From contig CAJUQB010000002.1 in the NCBI GenBank assembly GCA_910588285.1, forward strand, positions 38,999 through 102,998: a stretch of DNA of 64,000 bases. Reading direction: 5' to 3'. This document shows, piece by piece, positions 17,496-25,478 of this stretch (the stretch's first letter is position 1; each line of letters begins with the position of its first letter). The DNA is from an uncultured Lachnospiraceae bacterium (GTDB lineage: Bacteria > Bacillota > Clostridia > Lachnospirales > Lachnospiraceae). Below the pieces are notes generated by a model that saw only the letters and a list, made by a program, of their open reading frames with translations, made no database searches and was not told where the DNA came from. The position numbers and the translations under genes are program-made.

Positions 17496-17537
17496 TTAGC
17501 ACTCGATATTGACGAGTGCTAATAAATGTGATATAAC
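17496..17537 (+). promoter_or_regulatory. CIRCE element overlapping the hsp20 promoter
   Basis: TTAGCACTC-N9-GAGTGCTAA (17496-17522) is an exact CIRCE operator, the binding site of the heat-shock repressor HrcA. TTGACG (17509-17514) and TATAAC (17532-17537), 17 bp apart, form the promoter, so HrcA binding covers the -35 box. Confidence 0.95.
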
Positions 17538-17611
17538 AATATCAGAAAGAAAAAAGCAATAGCAGAAGGAAACATAAAAGCCAAGGGCAGAAAATAAAGG
17601 AGGAATGATTT

Positions 17612-18049
17612 ATGTTAATGCCAAGTATATTTGGAGAGAGCTTACTGGATAATTTTTTTGATGATTTTAATAGCATGCCAAATGGCCGAATGAGATATGC
17701 CACGCCATCCAGCAGCATTATGAAGGCTGACATCAGGGAAGCAGCGAATGATTATGAGATCTGCATTGATCTTCCCGGATATAAGAAGGAGGATGTACAG
17801 GCAGAGCTCAAGGACGGCTATCTCGTTATTTCGGCAAAAAGCGAGAGCTCCACAGAGGATACCAGCAACAAGAAATATATCCGCAGAGAGCGGTTTTACG
17901 GAACCTGCAGCCGGAGCTTTTATGTTGGGAAGGATGTGAAGCAGGAAGATATTTCCGCAAAATTTGATAACGGCGTGCTGATCCTCAATGTCCCGAAGCA
18001 TGTAGAGAAGTCGGTGGAGGAGAAGAAATATATCTCAATTCAGGGATAA
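17612..18049 (+). CDS. Hsp20/alpha-crystallin small heat-shock protein
   Basis: A 145-residue ATP-independent holdase. The alpha-crystallin domain spans about residues 37-135, with DIREAANDYEICIDLPGYKKEDVQAEL at its start and the conserved GVLILNVPK near its end. A short N-terminal arm (MLMPSIFGESLLDNFFDDF) is typical of clostridial Hsp18. AAAGGAGG precedes the ATG. The exact CIRCE element upstream places it under HrcA, so it should be induced by heat. Monocistronic with its own terminator. Confidence 0.96.
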   Translation: MLMPSIFGESLLDNFFDDFNSMPNGRMRYATPSSSIMKADIREAANDYEICIDLPGYKKEDVQAELKDGYLVISAKSESSTEDTSNKKYIRRERFYGTCSRSFYVGKDVKQEDISAKFDNGVLILNVPKHVEKSVEEKKYISIQG

Positions 18050-18067
18050 CAGCAAATATATTTTATA

Positions 18068-18110
18068 GGAAAAGGACGGAAAGCCCAGGGGGGACTTTTC
18101 GTCCTTTTCT
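18068..18110 (+). terminator. Intrinsic terminator after hsp20
   Basis: GAAAAGGACG-g-AAAG pairs with CTTTTCGTCCTTTTC across a short loop, followed by TTATT. Confidence 0.85.
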
Positions 18111-18259
18111 TATTCAGGGTCTCTTTCCCATTTTGAATGAAATTACAGGTTGAAGTAAACGGCAATTTAGTGTATAATTCCTAATAAGAGGTTCTACCAG
18201 ATTTTGTGGTTAGAACAATAGGAACATACAAGCAAAAATTCAGCTGAAGGAGTGTTAAA

Positions 18260-21200
18260 ATGATGGATCAGAAGAAAGTGGATACTCATCCGGGGAATTC
18301 CACGCAACCGAAAAAACGTTCATTTTTGCAACGTTTAGGGGGATGTCTGCTTTGTGTTTGTCTGGTGGTTGTATCAACGCCTGTGGAGTATTGTATATGG
18401 CCGGCCATGTCTGCCCAGGCAGAGGACGAGGAGACGCTGGAGTATACGATGGTGGAGCAGCCGGAGCAGGGCGCGCCGATGGCAGACGGCAGTCTGGCAG
18501 AGACACCGGAGGACGGCCTGGCGGATCAGGAGGACGGGAATTCTGCAAATAACGAGGATGGCAGTGAAGCAGAGAACGGGGATGCGGAACAGCCGGAGGC
18601 GGAAGCAGGGGATGACCAGGAGAACCAGACAGAGAACCCGGGCGAGGCTCCGGAAGAGGGAGAGGACAGCGGCTCGGATGCCGGGACCGATGAGGATGGC
18701 GATCCTGCAGATAAGCCTTCTGATACAGAGGGGGAGAACCAGCCCAAGGATCCTGCGGAAGAGGGAGAAGAGACAGAGGATTCTGATCAGGAAGAACCGG
18801 GGGATGGAGAAGAGACAGAGGATCCGGACCCATCGGAGGAGGGATCTGCGGACCAGCCGGATACACCCAAGGAGCCTGCCGAGGATGGCAATGATGCCCC
18901 GGAGGAGGGAGATCAGCCGGAGGAAGGAGAGCAGCCCAAGGATCCGGAACAGGATGTGCCTGCTGACAATGCGGGTGCAGAGGGAGAAGGAATGGCGGAT
19001 AATCAGGCGCCGGGTGCAGCTGATGATTCAGATGCACCTGTGGAAGAGGATTCCATGAATGAAATGGAAGAGCTGTTGTTCCAGATTTCCAATGCGTTGA
19101 ATGTGGCACAGGTTACTACTGGGAATAGTAATTCTTCTAACTTCTATTCCGGAGAAGAGGGAAATTTTGTAAATGTTACAGACCCAGCTATATTTCCGGA
19201 TTTAAAAGAGATTAATGGCTGGGATGCTGTAGGCTGGGTTACCGGTACGCATAATGTAAATGACACAGATGCGAAAAAGGCTGGAGAAACCATTAGTCAA
19301 AACGGACAATATTATGGCCTTTACAAAAAAGAAATCACTGTGACCTATTATGTCAAAGGGCAGCCTGTGACCCGTAGGGGAACAGCCTATCTCAATATAC
19401 ATGGCAGCACATCGCTTGGCAATAAATACACCGAGGTTATATATGTGGACGGCGCACCTAGCGAGGATGATTTGAACATAGACGGATCTACTCTGGTTGG
19501 ATGGTCCACCAGCGAAAACGGAGAAATTATTTATAAGGGTAAAGATCCCATTATTAATACAGAGACAGATGTGACGCTGTATCCTGTCTATGGGGAAGAT
19601 GTCGTACTGGATTTCTGGTCTGGAAACAATATCGGCAAGCATGAAGATACCTGTGTCAAAGGAGAGGTTCCGGCACCGCAGCTGGAGGATCGGAACGGAC
19701 TGGAACATGTGGGATGGAGTACCTCTCCGGATGGCAGCGGCACGATCATCAAGCCGGGAGAGCTCATTTCCGTTACAGGCGCAGCGACATATTACGGCGT
19801 ATATAAGGAGAAGCAGGTTACCCTGACCTTTGATCCAAACGAAGGAGGAGAGGGGCCTGGAGCGGAGACGTTGGATCGGTATGTGATCGTTGTTTCAGGA
19901 ACAGAGGTAAAGTATGTAGAACCGCAATTTGACCTTTCCAAGAGGCCCGGCCGGCCGGGGTATTCCTTTAATGGATGGTACACCACGGACAAAAACGGCA
20001 ATAAGATCTTCTATCATCAAGATAAAGCAACCTTTGATGAGGACACCACCCTGCTTGCAGACTGGAAGGATGATATCGCGCCAGTCTTTGGAGAGCCGGA
20101 ATTCGGGGAAGGATATAACAGCGTATTTGACTGGTTCATTGGCAAAACAGGTCTGACAATTACTGTTCCGGTGACAGAGGAAGGCTCTGGAATGCTGAAT
20201 GCCCAATATGTTCTGTATCCGAATACAGATCTGGAAGAGGGATTTGACATTGATCTGTCCCAGGGTCAGGTACGAACTGTCCGTGTCCTGCGGCAGGGAG
20301 GCAAGACCTATGTCCAGTTTACCCTTGACAAGGGTTACAAGGGTTCCATTGCCCTGGTGGGCAAGGACAATGCCGGAAATACCTCTCTCAAGAAGATACT
20401 GACCGTTAAGGGCGGTGTTATCGTAGAGGATCATGCTCCGGAGATCAACTTCTCGGCAGACAGCACCACCATTTTCAATGACAATGCCACTGTGAATGTG
20501 AACGTGGAGGATGCTCTGAAGGATATGATTTCCGGCGGACTGAAAACCATATCCTACCAGATTGATAACGGCAGATGGATTGAGCTTCCTGCCGATACCT
20601 TTAACAGCAGCATTTTGGAACGTCATCATTTCCAGGTAACCATAGCCGGGGAAGGTATACATACGCTACGGATCAAAGCTGTTGATAATGCCGGGAATGT
20701 CAGTGAAAAACAAATTCGTGTTAATATTCAGAAGGAGCCGGAAGATAATCCGGGAACCGGAGACGAAGATAACCAGGGAGACGGGAATAACCCAGGAGAC
20801 GGAACTAATCCAGGAGACGGAAACACCGGAACCGGGGACGGAACTAATCCGGGCGGTGACAACCCTGGCAATTCTGGAAATCCAGGAGGCAATCCCGGGA
20901 ATCCAGGAGGCAATCCAGGAGGCAGCAATCCCGGGAATCCTGGCAATGGAAATACCGGATATCCGAATATAAGCAACATTCTTGACTCGCTGTTTAATGC
21001 GGGAAATACCGGAAGCATCGGCGGCGGGACTGGGAATCCAGGAGGCAGCTGGGGCGGAAATACCGGGAATTCGGGAATTGGAAGTACCGGAAGGCCGGGG
21101 CTTGGAAGTATCGGAAATAATATCGTAAAGGATACGGGAAGCGGAGCTGATGTACGGCCGCTGCCGGGGGAGCCCCAGACCGGAGAGTTTAGCCATGTGG

Positions 21201-21451
21201 AGATTTACGCAACTCTTGGTATGATAGCAGGCTTCACCTATCTGCTGCTGTACTTCCAGAACGGCGAGCGGGGAATGACAGAAGAGAAAAAGGATGTTCT
21301 TATTTCCCGTCTGAGCCGCTGGGCAGCCAGAGGAGGAGTTGTACGGAAGGGCATTGCCTGCATGGCGTTGTTCCTGTTACTTGCTTATTATCACAGCATT
21401 GGGCAATGCAGGGAATGGGCGGACAGCCTGCGGGAAATGACCAGGGCTTAG
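18260..21451 (+). CDS. Large secreted surface protein with InlB-type B repeats and Ig-like domains
   Basis: A 1063-residue cell-surface protein. Order: basic start and signal sequence (about 1-56, cleavage likely after SAQA); a very acidic Glu/Asp/Pro stalk (about 57-270); InlB B-repeat-like modules (about 290-600, with GWSTS, VGWSTSPDGSGT, GYSFNGWYTTDKNG); Ig-like segments (about 605-835) twice containing KAVDNAGN or KDNAGN; a Gly/Asn/Pro-rich linker (about 840-970); EPQTG; then two hydrophobic segments separated by a basic loop. The tail is longer than a classical LPXTG sorting signal. Likely an adhesin or wall-associated protein. Partner unknown. Confidence 0.82.
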   Translation: MMDQKKVDTHPGNSTQPKKRSFLQRLGGCLLCVCLVVVSTPVEYCIWPAMSAQAEDEETLEYTMVEQPEQGAPMADGSLAETPEDGLADQEDGNSANNEDGSEAENGDAEQPEAEAGDDQENQTENPGEAPEEGEDSGSDAGTDEDGDPADKPSDTEGENQPKDPAEEGEETEDSDQEEPGDGEETEDPDPSEEGSADQPDTPKEPAEDGNDAPEEGDQPEEGEQPKDPEQDVPADNAGAEGEGMADNQAPGAADDSDAPVEEDSMNEMEELLFQISNALNVAQVTTGNSNSSNFYSGEEGNFVNVTDPAIFPDLKEINGWDAVGWVTGTHNVNDTDAKKAGETISQNGQYYGLYKKEITVTYYVKGQPVTRRGTAYLNIHGSTSLGNKYTEVIYVDGAPSEDDLNIDGSTLVGWSTSENGEIIYKGKDPIINTETDVTLYPVYGEDVVLDFWSGNNIGKHEDTCVKGEVPAPQLEDRNGLEHVGWSTSPDGSGTIIKPGELISVTGAATYYGVYKEKQVTLTFDPNEGGEGPGAETLDRYVIVVSGTEVKYVEPQFDLSKRPGRPGYSFNGWYTTDKNGNKIFYHQDKATFDEDTTLLADWKDDIAPVFGEPEFGEGYNSVFDWFIGKTGLTITVPVTEEGSGMLNAQYVLYPNTDLEEGFDIDLSQGQVRTVRVLRQGGKTYVQFTLDKGYKGSIALVGKDNAGNTSLKKILTVKGGVIVEDHAPEINFSADSTTIFNDNATVNVNVEDALKDMISGGLKTISYQIDNGRWIELPADTFNSSILERHHFQVTIAGEGIHTLRIKAVDNAGNVSEKQIRVNIQKEPEDNPGTGDEDNQGDGNNPGDGTNPGDGNTGTGDGTNPGGDNPGNSGNPGGNPGNPGGNPGGSNPGNPGNGNTGYPNISNILDSLFNAGNTGSIGGGTGNPGGSWGGNTGNSGIGSTGRPGLGSIGNNIVKDTGSGADVRPLPGEPQTGEFSHVEIYATLGMIAGFTYLLLYFQNGERGMTEEKKDVLISRLSRWAARGGVVRKGIACMALFLLLAYYHSIGQCREWADSLREMTRA
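20740..21110 (+). repeat. Gly-Asn-Pro coding repeats of the surface protein
   Basis: Short degenerate in-frame repeats coding GDG(T/N)NPGD and NPGGNPG units, about 125 codons. They form a flexible linker and are prone to length variation. Confidence 0.75.
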
Positions 21452-21498
21452 GCCGGAATATCCCAATATAGACTGCGGAGAGAATATCTTGAATGAAA

Positions 21499-21541
21499 AT
21501 CTCCCGCTGCAGGTTCCAAGAGGAGCTTGCGGCGGGAGATT
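21499..21541 (+). terminator. Putative terminator after the surface-protein gene
   Basis: AATCTCCCGC and GCGGGAGATT form a 10-bp stem. Only a weak T stretch (GATTTTG) follows a few bases later. Confidence 0.5.
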
Positions 21542-21565
21542 CCTGATTTTGAAAGGAGAATGATC

Positions 21566-22315
21566 ATGCTTAAGAAAATAGGCATTACCCTAGGCCTGCT
21601 GAGCCTGTTGTATTTTGTTTCCTATGCAGTGCTTACCGGTTTATCAAACCTGTTTACCTATGTCTGGCTTCTTTTGGGAATCCTGCTTCTCCTGCTGTCC
21701 ATTTTCCAAAAACCATTGCTTCAATGGATCAAGGCCTGGCCGAAATGGATTCGGATTGCACTATACAGTATTGCTGTTATTTGCATAATTGCAGTACTGA
21801 TCGCGGAAGGAATCTGTATCACCTACAGCGTGAAACGGCCGAAGCCCGGGGCTGACTACCTCATTGTTCTGGGAGCGCAGGTCCGGGGAAGAGAGCCCTC
21901 CTACAATCTCGCCAGGCGCCTGGACGTAGCCTATGACTATCTGACGGAGAATCCGGATACAAGAGTGATCCTTTCCGGAGGGAAGGGAACCGGGGAGGAG
22001 GTCTCCGAGGCCAGGGCCATGGCAGATTATCTGCTGGAAAGAGGCATTCCGGCGGAGCGGATGCTCTTGGAGGATCAGTCCAGGAATACGGATGAAAATA
22101 TACGGTTTTCCCGGGAAAAGGCAGATCTGGAGCATGCCTCTGTTGTGATTGCCACCAGTAATTTCCATGTATTTCGCGGTGTCATGATTGCCAAAAAGCA
22201 GGGACTTACCCAGGTGGAAGGCCTTGGAGCGGAGATTATGTGGTTTACGATTCCCAACCTCTACCTGCGGGAAGCGATTGCAATTTTGAAATATGCAGCC
22301 TGTGGACAGATCTGA
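21566..22315 (+). CDS. YdcF/SanA/ElyC-family membrane protein (DUF218)
   Basis: A 249-residue protein with two or three N-terminal membrane segments (about 1-20, 25-45, 58-84) and a DUF218 domain. Family signatures are DYLIVLGAQVRGREPS, RLDVAYDYL, RVILSGGKGTGEEVSEARAMADYL, ERMLLEDQSRNTDENIRFS and VVIATSNFHVFR. SanA and ElyC relatives affect envelope integrity and peptidoglycan or lipid-carrier metabolism; the reaction is not settled. I start it at 21566 because AAAGGAG is 7 bp upstream; an ATG at 21560 is too close to it. Confidence 0.85.
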   Translation: MLKKIGITLGLLSLLYFVSYAVLTGLSNLFTYVWLLLGILLLLLSIFQKPLLQWIKAWPKWIRIALYSIAVICIIAVLIAEGICITYSVKRPKPGADYLIVLGAQVRGREPSYNLARRLDVAYDYLTENPDTRVILSGGKGTGEEVSEARAMADYLLERGIPAERMLLEDQSRNTDENIRFSREKADLEHASVVIATSNFHVFRGVMIAKKQGLTQVEGLGAEIMWFTIPNLYLREAIAILKYAACGQI

Positions 22316-22347
22316 GTTGCATTGGCAAATATGTTAAAATCAAAGTA

Positions 22348-22403
22348 TAAAATTCCCCCATTTACAAATACTAACGGCAGAAAATGTAAATGGAGGAATT
22401 TTA
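22348..22403 (+). promoter_or_regulatory. Long inverted repeat burying the spoVT ribosome-binding site
   Basis: Arms of 19 bp (22348-22366 and 22385-22403) pair with a single mismatch around an 18-nt loop. The ribosome-binding site GGAGG (22392-22397) is inside the 3' arm, 10 bp before the ATG. In mRNA it could hide the site; as DNA it could be an operator. Confidence 0.75.
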
Positions 22404-22406
22404 TTT

Positions 22407-22949
22407 ATGAAAGCAACGGGAATTGTGAGAAGAATAGATGACCTTGGAAGAGTAGTAGTTCCAAAGGAGATTCGCCGGACGCTCCGGATCCGGGAGGGAG
22501 ATCCTTTGGAAATCTTTACGGACCGGGAAGGCGAGATCATTTTGAAAAAATATTCACCCATTGGCGAGCTTGGACAGTTTGCCGGCCAGTATGCAGAGGC
22601 GCTGGCCTCCACCAGCGGATGCCTGGTATGTATTACGGACAGGGATCATGTGATTGCAGCAGCAGGAAGCGGAAAACGGGAATTTGACGGAAAGCCCTTA
22701 AGCAAGCAGCTGGAGACAGTCATTGAGGATCGGGAAAGCTTTGTGGCTGCCAGGGATGAGAAACAGTATGTAAAGGTCACCCTGGACGACAAGGAGGAGC
22801 ATGAGGGGCAGGCAGTCTGCACAGTGATTTCCGAGGGGGATGCCATTGGGTCTGTGGTGCTGTACCAAAAGGAAGCAAAGCCGACTGAGGCAGAGCTGAA
22901 GCTTGCCCAGGTGGCGGCAGGATTTCTGGGCAGGCAGATGGAGCAGTAG
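22407..22949 (+). CDS. spoVT: Stage V sporulation regulator SpoVT
   Basis: A 180-residue transcription factor. The N-terminal AbrB/SpoVT swapped-hairpin DNA-binding domain (about 1-50) reads MKATGIVRRIDDLGRVVVPKEIRRTL, nearly the textbook SpoVT sequence. A C-terminal GAF-like domain follows (about 55-178). In Bacillus it adjusts sigma-G-dependent genes in the forespore. Its presence implies the organism makes, or descends from makers of, endospores. Translation may be controlled by the inverted repeat that covers its ribosome-binding site. No terminator was seen directly after it; a repeat element follows at 23019. Confidence 0.95.
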   Translation: MKATGIVRRIDDLGRVVVPKEIRRTLRIREGDPLEIFTDREGEIILKKYSPIGELGQFAGQYAEALASTSGCLVCITDRDHVIAAAGSGKREFDGKPLSKQLETVIEDRESFVAARDEKQYVKVTLDDKEEHEGQAVCTVISEGDAIGSVVLYQKEAKPTEAELKLAQVAAGFLGRQMEQ

Positions 22950-23018
22950 CTGGGGGAGTGGTTCTATCGATCTGAATTTGTGAATAAGGTTGTTGTACAT
23001 GGGATTTGAGATTTTGTA

Positions 23019-23165
23019 GTTACTTTTCATGGGTCAGGAATGCGCACTAGCTGCGCATTCCGTGAGAACATGATTCAGGAGTGAGGGGCGATTTTTGCGT
23101 AGCAAAATTCGGAATATCGCCCCGAATCGTTACTATGAGCGGCCCCCGGGCCGTGAATAGTAACG
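23019..23165. mobile_element. MITE-like multi-hairpin repeat, copy 2
   Basis: Second copy of the element at 10331-10478, 146-147 bp, GTTACT...AGTAAC. Here the first internal stem is perfect (GGAATGCGCA with TGCGCATTCC), and the 3' third folds as GTTACTAT/ATAGTAAC with CGGCCC/GGGCCG. Flanking direct repeats TTTTGTA (23012-23018 and 23166-23172) differ from those of copy 1, as expected for independent insertions. It occupies most of the 364-bp gap between spoVT and acpP, ending about 40 bp before the acpP promoter. Confidence 0.8.
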
Positions 23166-23202
23166 TTTTGTACAGCGGCCTTATTTTGCGTGAAAAAAAG
23201 TA

Positions 23203-23259
23203 TTGACACACAGGAAAAATTATGATAATTTATAGCAAGCAGATAGTTTGAGTATCAAA
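23203..23259 (+). promoter_or_regulatory. acpP operon promoter with FabT-like operator
   Basis: TTGACA (23203-23208) is followed at 15-17 bp by the AT-rich GATAATTT. Just downstream lies the perfect dyad TTTGA-gta-TCAAA (23247-23259), matching the FabT operator form TTTGA-N3-TCAAA known from streptococci. FabT represses fatty-acid synthesis genes when acyl-ACP is abundant. No fabT gene is in the window, so the regulator is inferred. Confidence 0.75.
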
Positions 23260-23313
23260 GTATATTGCAGCAAAAGAAAACATACATAAAATAATAGGAA
23301 AGGATGGAACATC

Positions 23314-23547
23314 ATGTTAGAGAAAGTAAAAGAGATTATTGCAGATCAGTTAGGCATTGACACAGGAGATATCACAGAGGAGACACGCTTCAAGGAGGAT
23401 CTTGAGGTAGATTCCCTGGATCTTTTTGAAGTAGTGATGGCCTTTGAGGAGGAATTCAATGTGGAGATTCCCTCCGAGGACCTGGAAGGCATCACTACTG
23501 TGGGAGCAGTGATCCAGTACATGAAGGATAAGGGCGTGGAAGAATAG
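23314..23547 (+). CDS. acpP: Acyl carrier protein
   Basis: A 77-residue acidic carrier protein. Ser34 in the DSLDLFEVV motif receives 4'-phosphopantetheine, on which growing acyl chains are carried. It is the usual length and strongly acidic. AGGAAAGGA precedes the ATG. It is first in the order acpP-fabK-fabD-fabG-fabF-fabZ-accDA-fabH, all on one strand with short gaps, so transcription from the promoter at 23203 should cover the whole pathway. Confidence 0.96.
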   Translation: MLEKVKEIIADQLGIDTGDITEETRFKEDLEVDSLDLFEVVMAFEEEFNVEIPSEDLEGITTVGAVIQYMKDKGVEE

Positions 23548-23558
23548 GCGGAGCTGTC

Positions 23559-24488
23559 ATGAAAACAAGAGTAACAGAGCTATTGGAAATTGAATATCCG
23601 GTGCTCCAGGGCGGGATGGCCTGGGTGGCGGAACATCATCTGGCAGCGGCAGTGTCCGAGGCCGGCGGCCTTGGCATTATCGGGGCCGGCGGAGCGCCTG
23701 CAGAGTGGGTACGGGAGCAGATCCGTAAAACCAGGGAGCAGACGAGCCGTCCCTTTGGCGTGAACCTGATGCTGATGAACCCGGAAGCAGATCAGATTGC
23801 ACGGGTGATTGCAGAAGAAGGCGTGAGGGTTGTCACCACAGGGGCCGGGAATCCCGGAAAATACATGAGCCTGTGGAAGGAAGCCGGCGTCAAGGTGATC
23901 CCGGTAGTCGCCAGTACTGCCATGGCCAAGCTGATGGAGCGGGGCGGGGCAGATGCCGTTGTGGCAGAGGGCATGGAAAGCGGAGGCCATATCGGTTCCA
24001 TCACTACCATGGCGCTGGTTCCCCAGGTGGTGGATTCCGTAAAAATTCCTGTGATTGCAGCAGGCGGCATTGCAGACGGAAGAGGCTTTGCGGCAGCCTG
24101 TATGCTGGGAGCAGAGGCCGTGCAGATCGGCACTCGGTTTGTAGCTGCCACAGAGTCCACGGTACATGAGAATTACAAGGCAAAGGTAATCAAGGCAAAG
24201 GATATTGATTCGGCAGTGACCGGAATGTCCACCGGTCATCCGGTCCGCAGTATCCGCAACAAGATGACCAAGGAGTATCTGAAGCTGGAAAAAGAAGGCG
24301 TTGATTTCATGGAGCTGGAACAGCTGACCTTGGGCTCCCTGCGAAGAGCAGTGGTGGAAGGCGATGTGACAAACGGCACGGTTATGGCAGGCCAGATAGC
24401 AGGGCTTGTCTGCCGAGAACAGAGCTGCCGGGAAATCATAGCCGAAATCATGGAGCAGGGAACAGCCCTTCTGAACCGAAGGGCATAG
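23559..24488 (+). CDS. fabK: Enoyl-[acyl-carrier-protein] reductase II (FMN-dependent)
   Basis: A 309-residue flavoprotein of the nitronate monooxygenase/FabK fold that reduces trans-2-enoyl-ACP in the last step of each elongation cycle. Signatures: YPVLQGGMAWVA at the N-terminus, GLGIIGAGG, FGVNLML, VVAEGMESGGHIG (about 128-140) and IAAGGIADGRG, EAVQIGTRF for FMN phosphate binding. Placement directly after acpP supports FabK over a nitronate monooxygenase. No FabI-type reductase is in the cluster, so the pathway should be insensitive to triclosan-type inhibitors; that follows from the family. Confidence 0.95.
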   Translation: MKTRVTELLEIEYPVLQGGMAWVAEHHLAAAVSEAGGLGIIGAGGAPAEWVREQIRKTREQTSRPFGVNLMLMNPEADQIARVIAEEGVRVVTTGAGNPGKYMSLWKEAGVKVIPVVASTAMAKLMERGGADAVVAEGMESGGHIGSITTMALVPQVVDSVKIPVIAAGGIADGRGFAAACMLGAEAVQIGTRFVAATESTVHENYKAKVIKAKDIDSAVTGMSTGHPVRSIRNKMTKEYLKLEKEGVDFMELEQLTLGSLRRAVVEGDVTNGTVMAGQIAGLVCREQSCREIIAEIMEQGTALLNRRA

Positions 24489-24554
24489 GACAGAAAGAAC
24501 AGGGACATTTCTTCCGAAGCAAAGGGCAAAACACAACAACAGGAGCGAAGTCAA

Positions 24555-25478
24555 ATGAGCAGAATAGCATTTATTTTCCCGGGACAGGGATCCCAGTATG
24601 TAGGGATGGGAAAGGAATTTTACGATGCATATCCAGAGGCACGGGAGGTATACCGGCAGGCCGCAGAGGCCTCGGGACTTCATATGGAGGACCTGTGTTT
24701 TACGGAAAATGAGAACATACATATTACAGAATATACCCAGATCGCAATGCTGACCACAGAGGTGGCTATCCTGAAGGTGCTGGAATCCAGGGGAATATCT
24801 GCCCAGATGACAGCCGGTCTAAGCCTTGGAGAGTATGGTGCGCTGGCAGCGGCAGATGTAATGGATCTCAAGGATTTGTTCCATGTGATTCGCAAGCGGG
24901 GGATTTTCATGCAGGAGGCATATCCCACCGGCGGCGCCATGACGGCAGTGCTGGGACTTGAGGCAGAGCTGGTGGAAAAGGTCTGTCAGGAGACAGAAGG
25001 GATTGTTTCCGTGGCCAATTACAACTGTCCGGGCCAGATGGTGATCACCGGGGAGGCGCAGGCCGTAGCGGCAGCAGCGGCCGCCCTGTCCCAGGCAGGG
25101 GCCAAACGCTGCATTCCCCTTACGGTCAGCGGGCCTTTCCACTCAGAGCTTCTGGCAGGAGCCGGGGAGAAGCTGGGACAGGTGCTGGATAGAATCACAT
25201 TGAGGGATCCGGCGATTCCCTATATCAATAATGTAGAGGCTCTTGAGGTGACGGAGCAGGGGCCCATCCGGGACCTGCTCAAGCGTCAGGTTTCCAGCTC
25301 CGTGCGCTGGCAGCAGTCGGTGGAAAAAATGCTGGAGCTGGGGATTGACACCTTTGTGGAGATCGGCCCTGGCAAAACCTTAAGCGGCTTCTTGAAACGG
25401 ATTGACAGAACCGTGAAATGTATGAATGTAGATAAGCTTTCCGATCTGGATAAGGTTTTGGAGGAATTGGGATGTTGA
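24555..25478 (+). CDS. fabD: Malonyl-CoA:ACP transacylase
   Basis: A 307-residue acyltransferase that loads malonyl groups from CoA to ACP. The nucleophile motif GLSLGEYGAL holds Ser90, and the catalytic histidine is His196 in GPFHSELL. FPGQGSQYVGMG near the N-terminus and VEIGPGKTL near the C-terminus are family hallmarks. It overlaps fabG by 7 bp, so the two are translationally coupled. A 66-bp gap separates it from fabK. Confidence 0.96.
   Translation: MSRIAFIFPGQGSQYVGMGKEFYDAYPEAREVYRQAAEASGLHMEDLCFTENENIHITEYTQIAMLTTEVAILKVLESRGISAQMTAGLSLGEYGALAAADVMDLKDLFHVIRKRGIFMQEAYPTGGAMTAVLGLEAELVEKVCQETEGIVSVANYNCPGQMVITGEAQAVAAAAAALSQAGAKRCIPLTVSGPFHSELLAGAGEKLGQVLDRITLRDPAIPYINNVEALEVTEQGPIRDLLKRQVSSSVRWQQSVEKMLELGIDTFVEIGPGKTLSGFLKRIDRTVKCMNVDKLSDLDKVLEELGC

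Noticed and set aside
18255..19109. Proline-rich minus-strand frame and arginine-rich plus-strand frame over the acidic stalk of the surface protein
   Set aside because: Both are frame shadows of the Glu/Asp/Pro-rich coding region.
20740..21110. Possible CRISPR-like direct repeats
   Set aside because: They are irregular, in-frame Gly-Asn-Pro codon repeats inside a surface-protein gene, without constant spacers.
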